Shown here piece by piece: positions 17,748 to 27,344 of a stretch of 64,000 bases of DNA; the first letter of the stretch is position 1, and each line of letters starts with the position of its first letter. The stretch lies in contig NZ_QUHR01000005.1 in assembly GCF_003479605.1 (NCBI RefSeq), positions 158,518-222,517 on the forward strand. The letters run 5' to 3'. The position numbers and the translations under genes are program-made. The notes beneath the pieces were generated by a model that did not search any database, was not told where the DNA came from, and saw nothing but the letters and a program-made list of their open reading frames with translations. This DNA comes from Roseburia sp. AF12-17LB (GTDB lineage Bacteria > Bacillota > Clostridia > Lachnospirales > Lachnospiraceae).

Positions 17748-19886
17748 GGAAATACGCTCACATCTTTTTTCTAGATATTTTGATTTATACCTTACAACAA
17801 CTGCCATTCCGCCACAGGCAGCTGCCAGCAATACTATCCAAACCAATGGATTGCTGTCATCCCCTGTCTTTGGTGCGTTTGTAGCAGTCGTACTTTCCGT
17901 TGTAGCTGTAGCCGTGGCCGTGACCGTGACCGTGGCTGCTTCTGAGCTACTCTTTCCGCTTTCAGTAGTTGCCTCTGTGGTCGTACCGCCTGTTGCCCGT
18001 TTAATCTCAAAATCCGCACTGCATTCGCCGTCTGTATAAATGACTGTTATCTTATGGGTACCGACAGATAAGTCTTTTAAGTAACTGCTCTTTAATGTAA
18101 TGATTGTGGAACCGGACTGTGCTGTGTAATTATCAGCCGAAACCAGAGTACCGTCAACCTTTACTCCTGTAAACTTGCTGATTTCTCCGTTTACACGGAA
18201 TCTTAATGTACCGTTGCCGCCCTGCGACCATGAAACATTTTCTCCCTCCAGGAACTTATAGGTACTTTGTGCTACTGTCGGCTGCATGGTCTTAAGTTCC
18301 ATAGCATATAAGGAATCACATCCCTCATCGACTGTTATTTTGGATGCATCAACTGTTTCCCCATTTAAGGTCATAGTCAGTCCCGTATCTACATCTGCAA
18401 AGAAGTTTCCATCGACCGCCTCCAGATTAATGCAGTACGTATAGTTTTTGCCTTCTTCAAAGGTGGTTATCTTTTGGTCGTCTGCCAGTTTTGCATTTTT
18501 TGTTGCATCCGAATACCAGAATTTTACCGGTACCACAGTGCCGTCGCTCTGTTTTTCCATTTCCGCCCAGTATTCATATACAATCTTGTACTTGGTGGCA
18601 TTTTCACCACTTAAGGCTGCGGTTGCTTTTGGTGCATCTCCTGCATGGTAGGTAAGTGTCGCATTCGTAACGTCAATCGTCTTAATGTCCTCCGGCACTT
18701 GTCTGCTCGGTAACGTCATGCTCTTAATATTTGTAGCATAAACAGTCCAATAATCGCCTGATATTGGTTGGGTATTGGTGACCGGAAAGGATTCTCCGTT
18801 AATAATTACTGGCATCTTTTCTGTAAAGCTGTCAACTGTCATCATAGAAAGTATAATTCTTACAGAATAATAATAGGTCTTTCCTGCTTCAAAGGTTTTT
18901 AACAACTGACTTTCATCCTGCGGATTATCATATTTATTTGAAGAACACCACTTCACCTTATTCCCGTTTTCATCCAACTCACTCCATTGCTCAGAGTCGA
19001 TAAGATATTTGCCTTCTTCTCCGGCAGCAACCTGTGCCGTAAATACCGGAGCATCTCCGTCATTAAACTGTAACGTTGCTCCGGTAATCTCCGCACGGTC
19101 AAACACCCGCGAGCCAACCTTATATTCCATATACATCACCTGACTCGTATCTCCAAGATTAAAGTCGCTGTTTTCATCAGGAAAATATTCTGTCGCATTA
19201 CCGCCGAGCATATTGGGACTGGTAAGAATAGATGCTGTTGAACCGTTATAAAAAAATTTTCCTTTTCCTTGCTTCAGAGTTTTCGTACTACTTCGCAAGA
19301 TCACAGAAAAATCCGTATGCTCACAACCCGGATTAAACCAAATTAATCCTGACGAATACAAGGCACATGCCTCCGGAAAATAAGTCCCTATGGAAGCACG
19401 ATTGTTGTCCCCTGTAATGGTAAGCTTAGCTGCTGTATCAAACGGTGTAATACGAATCTGGTTTACATATACTCCATATCTGGCACCGGTAATGCTGCAG
19501 TCTCCGTTAATCCGTAGCTCCAAGAAGGTATTTGGACAGTAAATACCTGAATTAAAACAATCTTCCGATTCACCTCCACTATTGCTGTAAATCTTTACAT
19601 TTCGCAGGTTCACAACGATTGCCGATGCAGGGTCATGTTTCGTCTCTGCATTTATCACCACGTTTGCCTCTGCCTCGGAACATGCCTTAATTTCGCCGGT
19701 CCCCTCATTATACTTCCAATACGATGCTTCATTTGTCTTAACCGTTAATTCATTTCCCCCGATATATATAGTCTGGGTCGTATCATCTGCAAATACGGTA
19801 GCCGGTACCATTGCAAATATCATACTAAATGCAAGCACAAAGCTTACAAGTCGTCCGATACTATGTTTTCTATGTATCGTTTTCAT
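17742..19886 (-). CDS. Cell-wall-anchored surface protein (sortase substrate)
   Basis: A 714-residue secreted protein. Residues 1-34 are a signal peptide ending AMVPATVFA. The middle holds a first domain (to ~220) with TIYIGGNELTVKTN, then two related repeats beginning ITGATLQFNDGDAPVFTAQV and VTNATLTYHAGDAPKATAAL. A C-terminal Ig-like X2-type module follows (LRFRVNGEISKFTGVKVDG ... LSVGTHKITVIYTDGE). After a Thr/Ala/Ser-rich spacer comes the sorting signal APKTGDD, a membrane segment and a longer than usual basic tail. ATG 19886 has an AGGAGGTG ribosome binding site. It is probably an adhesin or glycan-binding protein displayed on the wall. No sortase gene is in the window. Confidence 0.88.
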   Translation of the reverse strand: MKTIHRKHSIGRLVSFVLAFSMIFAMVPATVFADDTTQTIYIGGNELTVKTNEASYWKYNEGTGEIKACSEAEANVVINAETKHDPASAIVVNLRNVKIYSNSGGESEDCFNSGIYCPNTFLELRINGDCSITGARYGVYVNQIRITPFDTAAKLTITGDNNRASIGTYFPEACALYSSGLIWFNPGCEHTDFSVILRSSTKTLKQGKGKFFYNGSTASILTSPNMLGGNATEYFPDENSDFNLGDTSQVMYMEYKVGSRVFDRAEITGATLQFNDGDAPVFTAQVAAGEEGKYLIDSEQWSELDENGNKVKWCSSNKYDNPQDESQLLKTFEAGKTYYYSVRIILSMMTVDSFTEKMPVIINGESFPVTNTQPISGDYWTVYATNIKSMTLPSRQVPEDIKTIDVTNATLTYHAGDAPKATAALSGENATKYKIVYEYWAEMEKQSDGTVVPVKFWYSDATKNAKLADDQKITTFEEGKNYTYCINLEAVDGNFFADVDTGLTMTLNGETVDASKITVDEGCDSLYAMELKTMQPTVAQSTYKFLEGENVSWSQGGNGTLRFRVNGEISKFTGVKVDGTLVSADNYTAQSGSTIITLKSSYLKDLSVGTHKITVIYTDGECSADFEIKRATGGTTTEATTESGKSSSEAATVTVTATATATTESTTATNAPKTGDDSNPLVWIVLLAAACGGMAVVVRYKSKYLEKRCERISK

Positions 19887-20050
19887 TTGAAACACCTCCT
19901 GTTTTTTGTCCTCATTTACATGAGACGAAATATAGTCATTATTTATTATAACATATAGTTTCCTGTATTTGCTATAATAAATAATGAAAGCACCTGGATC
20001 CTGTGTTAGGATTAATCTGGATTTTTGATTCAGTGGGGACCTCCAGGATG

Positions 20051-20099
20051 CGGAAGCGTTTTTTACTTTACAGGAAAGCAATTTCCTGTAAAGTAAAAA
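20051..20099 (-). repeat. Dispersed repeat family 1, truncated copy E
   Basis: On the minus strand it reads TTTTTACTTTACAGGAAATT with the same palindrome and AAAAAACGCT as the full copies, then diverges. It starts right after the T-tract of the tRNA-Gly terminator, so it has the same placement rule as copies A-D. With the tRNA, its promoter and terminator, it explains the 435-bp gap 19887-20321. Confidence 0.85.
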
Positions 20100-20130
20100 G
20101 AAAGGACATCCAATCGGATGTCCTTTCTTA
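20096..20130 (-). terminator. Terminator of tRNA-Gly
   Basis: On the minus strand, stem AAAGGACATCC / GGATGTCCTTT with a 4-base loop, then TTTCTTTTT. Confidence 0.85.
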
Positions 20131-20137
20131 AAAGTAG

Positions 20138-20210
20138 AGCGATAGACGGGGCTCGAACCCGCGGTCTCGACCTTGGCAAGGTCGCGCGTTACCAACTACG
20201 CCACTATCGC
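20138..20210 (-). tRNA. tRNA-Gly (anticodon GCC)
   Basis: A 73-nt cloverleaf read on the minus strand. The acceptor is GCGATAG/CTATCGC, the D-stem GCGT/ACGC, the anticodon stem CGACC/GGTCG with loop TTGCCAA, and the T-arm GCGGG-TTCGAGC-CCCGT. The discriminator base is T and the CCA end is not encoded. Anticodon GCC reads GGC/GGU glycine codons. A consensus promoter (20233-20261) and a terminator make it a single-gene unit. Confidence 0.96.
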
Positions 20211-20232
20211 ATTTGTGTTGAACACAAAATTT

Positions 20233-20261
20233 ACTATACTATAAGAAAAAGGGTTTGTCAA
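20233..20261 (-). promoter_or_regulatory. Sigma-A promoter of tRNA-Gly
   Basis: On the minus strand, -35 TTGACA and -10 TATAGT are separated by 17 bp, 22 bp before the mature tRNA 5' end. Confidence 0.8.
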
Positions 20262-20321
20262 GTGTAATATTAGAAAAGTTTTCACATAAAATACAATAAG
20301 CAAGAAAGCAGGAGGACTCCC

Positions 20322-20771
20322 TTGAGTGCAAAGACAAAGATTGTAGTGCTTCATATGAAGGAACTGATTTACACAGGAATTTTTGCGGTACTTGGAATAT
20401 TACTGGTATTATTGTTGGTCTATATGTTTTCTCCGGATAAAGATGAGGAGAGCCGGGAGACCATGAAATATGTGGCAGGGGTATATACGTCTTCCATCAT
20501 ATTTAATGATAAAACCGTGGATGTGGAGGTTGTGGTGGATGAGAATAAAATCAATTCCATTTCGCTGGTAAATCTCGATGAAACTGTAACCGCAATGTAT
20601 CCGTTGATGCAGCCGGCGCTGGATAATTTGAAAGAACAGATATATGAAAATCAGTCAACGGATAATCTCAGCTATTCCGATGATAACCAGTATACGTCCA
20701 TGGTGCTGATTCACGCCATTGATGATGCCCTGGAAAAAGCAGCGGCTGCCCCGGAGACAGAGGCGGAGTAA
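20322..20771 (+). CDS. Membrane-anchored protein of unknown function
   Basis: A 149-residue protein starting at TTG 20322 behind GGAGG (spacing 6). The cytoplasmic N-terminus is short, with a single membrane helix at about residues 14-36 and an extracellular domain. The segment VAGVYTSSIIFNDKTVDVEV followed by VDENKINSISLVNLDE has the look of a small FMN-binding-type beta fold, where YTSS would be the flavin-attachment-like motif. The match is weak and I do not assign it. It lies 50 bp before the metalloprotease-like gene and is probably in the same operon. Confidence 0.65.
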   Translation: MSAKTKIVVLHMKELIYTGIFAVLGILLVLLLVYMFSPDKDEESRETMKYVAGVYTSSIIFNDKTVDVEVVVDENKINSISLVNLDETVTAMYPLMQPALDNLKEQIYENQSTDNLSYSDDNQYTSMVLIHAIDDALEKAAAAPETEAE

Positions 20772-20821
20772 CAGTATAAAATGATACGACAGAAATAGCA
20801 AAAGGAAAACAAGAAAAAGGC

Positions 20822-21421
20822 TTGTCAGTGCCGGGACCAAAAAGCTATAATAATGGAATGGAGAATACAATACAATATGAACTGACACCAAAAAAAGTAA
20901 AGAATATTATCATCCGGGTAAAAGCCAATGGCGTAGTAGCAGTAACGATGCCCTATCGCATGAGCAAAAAGAAAGTGGATGCATTTGTGCAGAGCAAGGC
21001 GGAGTGGATCCGCATGATGCAAAAGAAGCTTGCAAATCAGCAGAGGATAGATGTGGATGCACTGGAGTGGAACCGGCAGAAAGAGCAGTATTTAAGAGAT
21101 ATACTGCTGCAGGAGTATGAACTGTTTCGGGCTTATCATATTTCTATGCCAACGGTCAGATTCCGCAGCATGACCAGCCGCTATGGGAGCTGCTGCAAGG
21201 CAAAGGCATCCATTACTTTGAATAAAGTACTGGCAGACCTTCCGTTAGAATGCGCAGAATATGTTGCTGCTCATGAACTGGCACACCTGGTAGAAGCAAA
21301 TCACAGCAGACGATTTTATCAGGTGCTGGATACTGTGATGTCAGATCATAGAATACGAGAAAAGAGGTTGAGAGAATATGCGTTATTCCATGGAAAACGC
21401 GAGCATGAAGGTGGAAGTTGA
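20822..21421 (+). CDS. YgjP-like (DUF45/WLM-type) metal-dependent hydrolase
   Basis: About 199 residues (187 if ATG 20858 is used). The zinc-binding helix HELAHLVEANHSRRF near residue 157 gives the HExxH-type site, and MTSRYGSCCKAKASITLN before it is the family's other conserved block. Such proteins are predicted zinc peptidases or nucleotide hydrolases with poorly known function. TTG 20822 has only a weak AAGG site, so the start is uncertain. Its last 44 bp overlap the aldose epimerase gene, implying coupled translation. Confidence 0.85.
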   Translation: MSVPGPKSYNNGMENTIQYELTPKKVKNIIIRVKANGVVAVTMPYRMSKKKVDAFVQSKAEWIRMMQKKLANQQRIDVDALEWNRQKEQYLRDILLQEYELFRAYHISMPTVRFRSMTSRYGSCCKAKASITLNKVLADLPLECAEYVAAHELAHLVEANHSRRFYQVLDTVMSDHRIREKRLREYALFHGKREHEGGS

Positions 21422-22268
21422 GTCCCTTGGGGCAGAACTGAAATCTGTGCTTGGAAAGAAAAGTAACATTGAGTATATGTGGTGCAGCAATCCGGAGTAT
21501 TACAAACGGAGTGCACCAAATCTGTTTCCGATTGTTGGAAGCTTAAAAGACGGAGTCTATCATTATCAGGGAAAGACTTACAAGATGGGACAGCACGGTT
21601 ATGTCCGTGATGTAGAGTGGAAGGTGGAGAAAAAAGATGAAAATACACTCGTTTTTACCCATCAGTCCGATGATACAACAAAAGAAAAATATCCCTTCGA
21701 TTATGAGATGGAATTAATCTATCATATGAATGGCAACAGACTGGAAATCACATGGAACATTAAGAATACCGGTAAGGAAAAAATGTATTTTTCCTGTGGA
21801 TTCCATCCATGCTTCTCCTGCCCGGTACATGGCGAAGCGGACAAGAGCGGTTATGGCTATGACATGCATATGAATGGAAATGCCATCTGTCGTGATTTTG
21901 ACGTAGAATCCGGACTGGCATTAAACAGCGAAAGTGAGCTTAAGTTAGAAAATGGATTTGCAGCATTTACGAAGGATTTCTTTGACAATGGTGCTTATGT
22001 GATAGAGAATAACCAGACTCATGAAGTATCTTTGCGTGATCCGGAAGGAAAGAATTACTTAAATGTGTATTTCCCGGAAGCTCCGTTATTTGGACTCTGG
22101 TCAGCAGAGAAGAAGAATGCACCATATGCAGCCATTGAACCTTGGTTTGGAAGATGCGATAAAGAGGATTTTAACGGAAGTTTGGAAGAAAGGGAATGGG
22201 GACATGCGTTAGCACAGGGTGCATGCTTTCAGGCAGCATACACCATAGAAATTGCAGGAGAAGATTAA
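21378..22268 (+). CDS. Aldose 1-epimerase family protein (LacX-like)
   Basis: A 296-residue protein of the galactose mutarotase fold. Visible family features are APNLFPIVGSLKDGVY near residue 45, KMGQHGYVRDVEW, the conserved FHPCFSCPV around residue 138, and AIEPWFGRCD near 250. These provide the catalytic His and acidic residues that interconvert alpha and beta anomers. The substrate sugar is unknown, and the LacX-type branch is not restricted to galactose. The start at 21378 overlaps the preceding gene; ATG 21390 is an alternative. It converges with the DUF3783 gene, with 4 bp shared. Confidence 0.88.
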   Translation: MRYSMENASMKVEVESLGAELKSVLGKKSNIEYMWCSNPEYYKRSAPNLFPIVGSLKDGVYHYQGKTYKMGQHGYVRDVEWKVEKKDENTLVFTHQSDDTTKEKYPFDYEMELIYHMNGNRLEITWNIKNTGKEKMYFSCGFHPCFSCPVHGEADKSGYGYDMHMNGNAICRDFDVESGLALNSESELKLENGFAAFTKDFFDNGAYVIENNQTHEVSLRDPEGKNYLNVYFPEAPLFGLWSAEKKNAPYAAIEPWFGRCDKEDFNGSLEEREWGHALAQGACFQAAYTIEIAGED

Positions 22269-22639
22269 TTTTCATGCATTTTCTTATCTTCCGCTAAGAG
22301 TTCTTCATGAAGTGCAATGGAATCCCAGTTGATATTGTGCTCCGTGAGAACGGCTTTCAGACCGATTCTGGTAAGATGAAGCTTTTTAAATTCCACCAGG
22401 AAACGGTCTAAAAGAGCATTATCAAAGCCTTTGAATACCAGCATTTCGTCGGTGAAACCATCGCCGGTATAGGCCTCTTCTTTCAAAGGGAAGCCATCAA
22501 TCCCTGCGAGGGCACCTAAAGTCTGATTATATTGTTCTTTGGTGATAATACGGATTTTTATTTTTAACCGGAGGCAGAGCATTTTTAATGTTCTGCCTTT
22601 GCTGTTTTCTAAATTGTAAAATAATAAAACTGGATGCAT
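22265..22639 (-). CDS. DUF3783-type small protein
   Basis: A 124-residue soluble protein. The start at 22639 (AAAGGAG ribosome binding site) gives MHPVLLFYNLENSKGRTLKM. This N-terminal pattern, followed by EEAYTGDGFTDEMLVFKGF and FLVEFKKLHLTRIGLKAVLT, is the DUF3783 family seen in clostridia. Function is unknown. It is encoded opposite to its neighbours and overlaps the end of the epimerase gene by 4 bp. Confidence 0.8.
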   Translation of the reverse strand: MHPVLLFYNLENSKGRTLKMLCLRLKIKIRIITKEQYNQTLGALAGIDGFPLKEEAYTGDGFTDEMLVFKGFDNALLDRFLVEFKKLHLTRIGLKAVLTEHNINWDSIALHEELLAEDKKMHEN

Positions 22640-22731
22640 AAGGGAAAACTCCTTTCTTAAAGAGGTAGAAAAAATCTGCCATTCAGCCATAAAGTATAAG
22701 GTTTCCGGGGGAAAATGGCAAGTATAAAAGA

Positions 22732-22760
22732 TTGCATTTTTATATATTTTTTATTATAAT
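22732..22760 (+). promoter_or_regulatory. Sigma-A promoter of relA
   Basis: The -35 TTGCAT and perfect -10 TATAAT are separated by 17 bp, 52 bp before the relA start. Confidence 0.65.
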
Positions 22761-22811
22761 GAAAAATCATAGTTAAAAGTGGGATAAAACGCAAAAAAGT
22801 TGGTGTGAATT

Positions 22812-25127
22812 ATGGCAGATATTACAACAGAAGAATTAGAAGAATTAGAAAATGAAGTGGTGTCTAAGGATGACAACATAAAGACCATGCAGGAATTCGT
22901 CAGTCCGGAGAGCCTGTATCAGGAGCTGATTGCCAGTGTGAAGAAATATCACCCATCGACAGATATTTCTTTGATTGAAAAGGCATATAAGACAGCGGAT
23001 ACGGCACATAAGGGACAGGTACGAAAATCCGGTGAAGCATATATCATTCATCCGTTGTGTGTGGCAATTATTTTAGCGGAGCTGGAGCTGGATAAAGAGA
23101 CTATCGTAGCCGGACTGCTTCATGATGTCGTAGAGGATACCGTCATGACAGTAGAGGAAATTGCTTCCGAGTTCTCAGAAGAGATTGCCCTTTTGGTGGA
23201 TGGCGTTACAAAGCTGGGCCAGTTATCTTATGATGCGGATAAAGTCGAGGTTCAGGCAGAGAACTTAAGAAAAATGTTCCTTGCCATGGCAAAGGATATT
23301 CGTGTTATCTTAATCAAGCTGGCAGACCGGCTGCACAATATGCGTACGTTAAAATATATGACACCAGAGAAGCAGAAGGAAAAAGCAAGAGAGACCATGG
23401 ATATCTATGCGCCGATTGCACAGCGTCTTGGTATTTCTAAAATTAAAATCGAATTAGATGACCTTTCCTTAAAGTATCTGGAGCCGGAAGCATATTATGA
23501 TCTGGTAGAAAAGGTTGCACTTCGTAAGAGTGTCCGTGATGATTATGTGCAGAGCCTTGTAAAAGAAGTGAGTAAACATATTGAAAATGCAGGAATCAAG
23601 GCACAGATTGATGGAAGAGCAAAGCATTTCTTTTCCATTTATAAGAAAATGGTCAATCAGCATAAGACCTTAGACCAGATTTATGATTTATTTGCCATAA
23701 GAATTATTGTGGATAATGTCAAGGACTGCTATGCAGCACTGGGTGTCATCCATGAGATGTATAAACCAATCCCGGGACGTTTTAAAGATTATATCGCTAT
23801 GCCAAAGCCAAATATGTATCAGTCCCTCCACACCACACTGATTGGACCGACCGGACAGCCGTTTGAGATTCAGATTCGTACCTTTGAGATGCATCGTACC
23901 GCAGAATATGGTATCGCTGCCCACTGGAAATATAAGGAAGCTGCCAATAACGGCGGCACAGTGGCTACCACCAAATCAGAGGAAGAGAAGTTAAGCTGGC
24001 TGCGCCAGATTTTGGAATGGCAGAAAGACATGTCAGATAATAAAGAGTTCATGAGCCTGTTAAAGAGTGATTTGAACCTCTTTTCCGATACGGTATTCTG
24101 CTTTACTCCGTCCGGAGATGTAAAGAATCTGCCAACGGGTTCCACACCGGTAGATTTTGCGTACAGTATCCACTCGGCAGTTGGAAATAAGATGATTGGA
24201 GCCAAGGTAAATGGTAAATTAGTTCCAATTGATTACGAGATTCAGAACGGTGACCGTATTGAGATTATCACGTCCCAGAATTCCAAGGGACCGAGCCGTG
24301 ACTGGTTAAATATTGTTAAGAGTACACAGGCAAAAAATAAGATTAACCAGTGGTTCCGGAGTGAGTTAAAAGAAGAAAATATCGTAAAGGGCAAGGAACT
24401 GATTGCCCAGTATTGTAAGGCAAAATCCATTAATCTTACGGATATTAACAAACCGGAATATCAGAGTAAGGTTATGCGGAAATATGGATTCCATGACTGG
24501 GATTCCGCACTGGCAACCTTAGGACACGGCGGACTGAAAGAAGGTCAGGTCGTGAATAAGATGCTGGAGGAGTACCGGAAAGACCACCCAATCCAGCTTA
24601 CCGATGAGGATGTATTGAACAATGTGCCTTCCGAGAATAAGGATAAGGCAGTTCCACAGAAATCCAAGAGTGGTATCATTGTAAAAGGACTTTATGATGT
24701 GGCAGTGCATTTTTCCAAATGCTGCAGCCCGGTGCCGGGAGATGAAATTGTAGGATTTGTCACAAGAGGCCGTGGTGTATCTATTCATCGTACCGATTGC
24801 ATTAATATCATGAACCTTTCCGAGCTGGAAAAAGTGCGTCTGATTGATGCAGAGTGGCAGCAGGGTGCAGAGCATGGTGACAATGGACTTTATCTTGCTG
24901 AGATTAAAATATTTGGTAATAACCGTACCGGACTTTTAGTAGATATTACCAGAATTTTCACCGAACGGGAAATTGATATCAGTTCCATTAATTCCAAGAC
25001 CAGCAAACAGGGTGTTGCGACCATTTCTATTTCCTTTAATACCAAAGGCAAAGAGGAATTGAGCAGCTTAATAGAAAAAATCCGTCAGGTAGAGAGCGTG
25101 ATTGATATTGAACGTACTACCGGCTGA
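22812..25127 (+). CDS. relA: Bifunctional (p)ppGpp synthetase/hydrolase RelA/SpoT
   Basis: A 771-residue Rel-type protein, the stringent-response enzyme. The HD hydrolase domain has GEAYIIHPLCVA and HDVVEDT (HD at residues 104-105), intact for ppGpp breakdown. The synthetase domain has GRFKDYIAMPKPNMYQSLHT and EIQIRTFEMHRTAEYGIAAH. TGS follows near residues 405-465 (FCFTPSGDVKNLPTGSTPVD), then a Cys-containing zinc-finger-like segment (HFSKCCSPVPGD), and ACT at the C-terminus. Both activities appear functional. It heads a run of genes through aspS that is conserved in clostridia. Confidence 0.97.
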   Translation: MADITTEELEELENEVVSKDDNIKTMQEFVSPESLYQELIASVKKYHPSTDISLIEKAYKTADTAHKGQVRKSGEAYIIHPLCVAIILAELELDKETIVAGLLHDVVEDTVMTVEEIASEFSEEIALLVDGVTKLGQLSYDADKVEVQAENLRKMFLAMAKDIRVILIKLADRLHNMRTLKYMTPEKQKEKARETMDIYAPIAQRLGISKIKIELDDLSLKYLEPEAYYDLVEKVALRKSVRDDYVQSLVKEVSKHIENAGIKAQIDGRAKHFFSIYKKMVNQHKTLDQIYDLFAIRIIVDNVKDCYAALGVIHEMYKPIPGRFKDYIAMPKPNMYQSLHTTLIGPTGQPFEIQIRTFEMHRTAEYGIAAHWKYKEAANNGGTVATTKSEEEKLSWLRQILEWQKDMSDNKEFMSLLKSDLNLFSDTVFCFTPSGDVKNLPTGSTPVDFAYSIHSAVGNKMIGAKVNGKLVPIDYEIQNGDRIEIITSQNSKGPSRDWLNIVKSTQAKNKINQWFRSELKEENIVKGKELIAQYCKAKSINLTDINKPEYQSKVMRKYGFHDWDSALATLGHGGLKEGQVVNKMLEEYRKDHPIQLTDEDVLNNVPSENKDKAVPQKSKSGIIVKGLYDVAVHFSKCCSPVPGDEIVGFVTRGRGVSIHRTDCINIMNLSELEKVRLIDAEWQQGAEHGDNGLYLAEIKIFGNNRTGLLVDITRIFTEREIDISSINSKTSKQGVATISISFNTKGKEELSSLIEKIRQVESVIDIERTTG

Positions 25128-25202
25128 TAGAGCATTAGCAAAATAAATTGCTGATTTATGAAAAAAAGTCAAAGTCAGTTATTATTATAGAAGAGGAAAA
25201 TT

Positions 25203-25835
25203 ATGACAGAACAGACAGAAGTATTACGATATATTGTGGGACCAGTCTGCACCAACTGCTATCTTCTGGTAAATCATAAGACAGGAGAACTTCTTGTGGT
25301 AGACCCGGGAGACCAGGCACAGTTGATTGAAAAGCAGATTGAGAAAACCGGAGCAAAACCGGTGGCAATCCTTCTGACCCATGGACATTTTGACCATGCA
25401 GGAGCAGCAGAAGAGCTTGCAGATAAATACCAGATTTCCATTTATGCCCATGAGGCAGAGAGGGAGACCTTGGAAGACCCGGGACTTAACCTTTGCGGGA
25501 TGATAGGAGAGCATAAGGTCTATCGTGCAGATGTTTTCGTAAAAGACGAAGAAGTATTAAATCTTGCAGGATTTTCCATCCGTGTATTTTTTACACCGGG
25601 GCATACCATTGGCGGATGCTGCTATTATATTGCAGATGAGAAGATTCTTTTCAGCGGAGATACGCTGTTTCAGGAATCTGTGGGAAGAACCGATTTCCCA
25701 AGAGGAAGTGCATCGGATTTAATCCGGGCAATCAGAGAAAAACTGATGCCGCTGCCGGATGATGTGACCGTGTATACCGGACATGACGAAAGCACTTTAA
25801 TAGGCTATGAGCGGATGCATAATCCGTATTTATAA
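25203..25835 (+). CDS. MBL-fold metallo-hydrolase (glyoxalase II-like)
   Basis: A 210-residue enzyme with the metallo-beta-lactamase metal site THGHFDHAGAAEEL (HxHxDH), GHTIGGCCYY, SGDTLFQESVGRTDFP and GHDESTLIGYE. It belongs to the YqgX/GloB-like group of thioester or lactone hydrolases. In clostridia this gene sits between rel and hemZ, as here. The natural substrate is not known. The start ATG 25203 has an AGAGGAAAA ribosome binding site, and hemZ follows after 9 bp. Confidence 0.9.
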   Translation: MTEQTEVLRYIVGPVCTNCYLLVNHKTGELLVVDPGDQAQLIEKQIEKTGAKPVAILLTHGHFDHAGAAEELADKYQISIYAHEAERETLEDPGLNLCGMIGEHKVYRADVFVKDEEVLNLAGFSIRVFFTPGHTIGGCCYYIADEKILFSGDTLFQESVGRTDFPRGSASDLIRAIREKLMPLPDDVTVYTGHDESTLIGYERMHNPYL

Positions 25836-25844
25836 GGACGAACC

Positions 25845-27338
25845 ATGATAACAGTATTATTAGATAAAGCAGAATTTGAATATGATATCCATTCGCTGGT
25901 AAAGGCATTTTATCCGAAGGAAGAGGTATATGTTTCCACGAAGGATAAGGAGAAAAAAGAAGAGCCGGTACATTATCACATGGATGTACAGTTTGCACCG
26001 GAAGAAATCATTTTTTCCTGGAAAAAGGTAGAGCCTTCAGAAGAAAATGAAAATCAGACCGGAATTACAAAACGAGTAGCAGTAGATGATACAAACCGCA
26101 AGGAGACAAAGAACAGCCTGAAACGGACGCTGTATCAGCTGCTGTCAGAATATACCGGAGTGGAACTTCCGTGGGGAAATCTTACCGGTATCCGCCCGAC
26201 CAAGATTCCGATGGCACTTTTAGAAGAGGGTAAGAGCGAGGAAGAAATTGCCCGCTATATGAAGGAAACGTATTTTACCTCCGATGAGAAGATAAAGCTC
26301 AGTATTGAAATTGCAGAGCGGGAGTTGGAACTTTTACACAAATTAGACTACGAAGAAGGCTACAGCCTTTATATTGGAATTCCATTCTGTCCGACCACAT
26401 GTCTTTACTGTTCTTTTACGTCCTATTCCCTGGCAGCCTGGAAGAATCGTATGGATGAATATCTGGATGCACTGGAAAAGGAACTGGATTATACAGCGGT
26501 CAAATTTGCACATAAGAAATTAAACAGCATTTATATCGGTGGTGGAACACCGACCACATTAAATCCGAAACAGTTAGACAGATTGATTCGAAAAATTAAA
26601 TGTAGTTTTGATTTATCTGATTTAGTGGAATTTACAGTGGAAGCCGGAAGACCGGACAGTATTACAAAAGAGAAGCTTATGGTGCTTCGCAATCATGATA
26701 TCAGCAGAATTTCCATTAATCCACAGACCATGAAACAGGAGACACTGGATCTGATTGGACGGCATCATACCGTGCAGCAGACAATAGACAGCTTTTATCT
26801 GGCAAGAGAACTTGGATTTGATAATATCAATATGGATTTAATCGTAGGACTTCCGGGAGAGAGTCTTTCAGATGTGGCAGATACCATGGAAGTCATCCGG
26901 AAGCTTGCGCCGGATAATCTGACGGTTCACTCCCTTGCTATCAAGCGTGCAGCAAGACTGAATATACAAAGAGAGCGTTATCAGGATTTTGAGATTGTCA
27001 ATACTGCAGACCATATTGCACTGACAGCCAAAGTAGCAGAAGAAATGGGGCTTTTCCCATATTATTTATACCGCCAGAAGAATATGGCAGGCAATTTTGA
27101 AAACGTAGGCTATGCAGCACCGGGAAAAGCCGGTGTATACAATGTTCTTATTATGGAAGAGAAACAGAGTATTGTAGCTTGTGGTGCTGGTGCATCCACG
27201 AAGCGTGTCTGGGTACAGCCAAATCCCGATGGCACACACCGGATTGAACGTGCCGAGAATGTCAAGGATGTGGCACAGTATATCGCAAGAATTGATGAGA
27301 TGATAGAGCGCAAGAGCAGGCTCTTTACGAAGGAATAA
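25845..27338 (+). CDS. hemZ: HemZ-type coproporphyrinogen dehydrogenase (radical SAM)
   Basis: A 497-residue radical SAM protein of the oxygen-independent coproporphyrinogen III oxidase family. The N-terminal ~160 residues are the HemZ-specific extension. The cluster motif is CPTTCLYCSF near residue 183 (CxxxCxxC), followed by SIYIGGGTPTTLNPKQLDRL and NMDLIVGLPGES. HemZ/HemN-like proteins act in heme synthesis, but many clostridia carry hemZ without the full pathway, so the true substrate may differ. It is co-transcribed with the MBL gene. A strong promoter for hisS starts right after its stop. Confidence 0.9.
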   Translation: MITVLLDKAEFEYDIHSLVKAFYPKEEVYVSTKDKEKKEEPVHYHMDVQFAPEEIIFSWKKVEPSEENENQTGITKRVAVDDTNRKETKNSLKRTLYQLLSEYTGVELPWGNLTGIRPTKIPMALLEEGKSEEEIARYMKETYFTSDEKIKLSIEIAERELELLHKLDYEEGYSLYIGIPFCPTTCLYCSFTSYSLAAWKNRMDEYLDALEKELDYTAVKFAHKKLNSIYIGGGTPTTLNPKQLDRLIRKIKCSFDLSDLVEFTVEAGRPDSITKEKLMVLRNHDISRISINPQTMKQETLDLIGRHHTVQQTIDSFYLARELGFDNINMDLIVGLPGESLSDVADTMEVIRKLAPDNLTVHSLAIKRAARLNIQRERYQDFEIVNTADHIALTAKVAEEMGLFPYYLYRQKNMAGNFENVGYAAPGKAGVYNVLIMEEKQSIVACGAGASTKRVWVQPNPDGTHRIERAENVKDVAQYIARIDEMIERKSRLFTKE

Positions 27339-27344
27339 AAGCGG

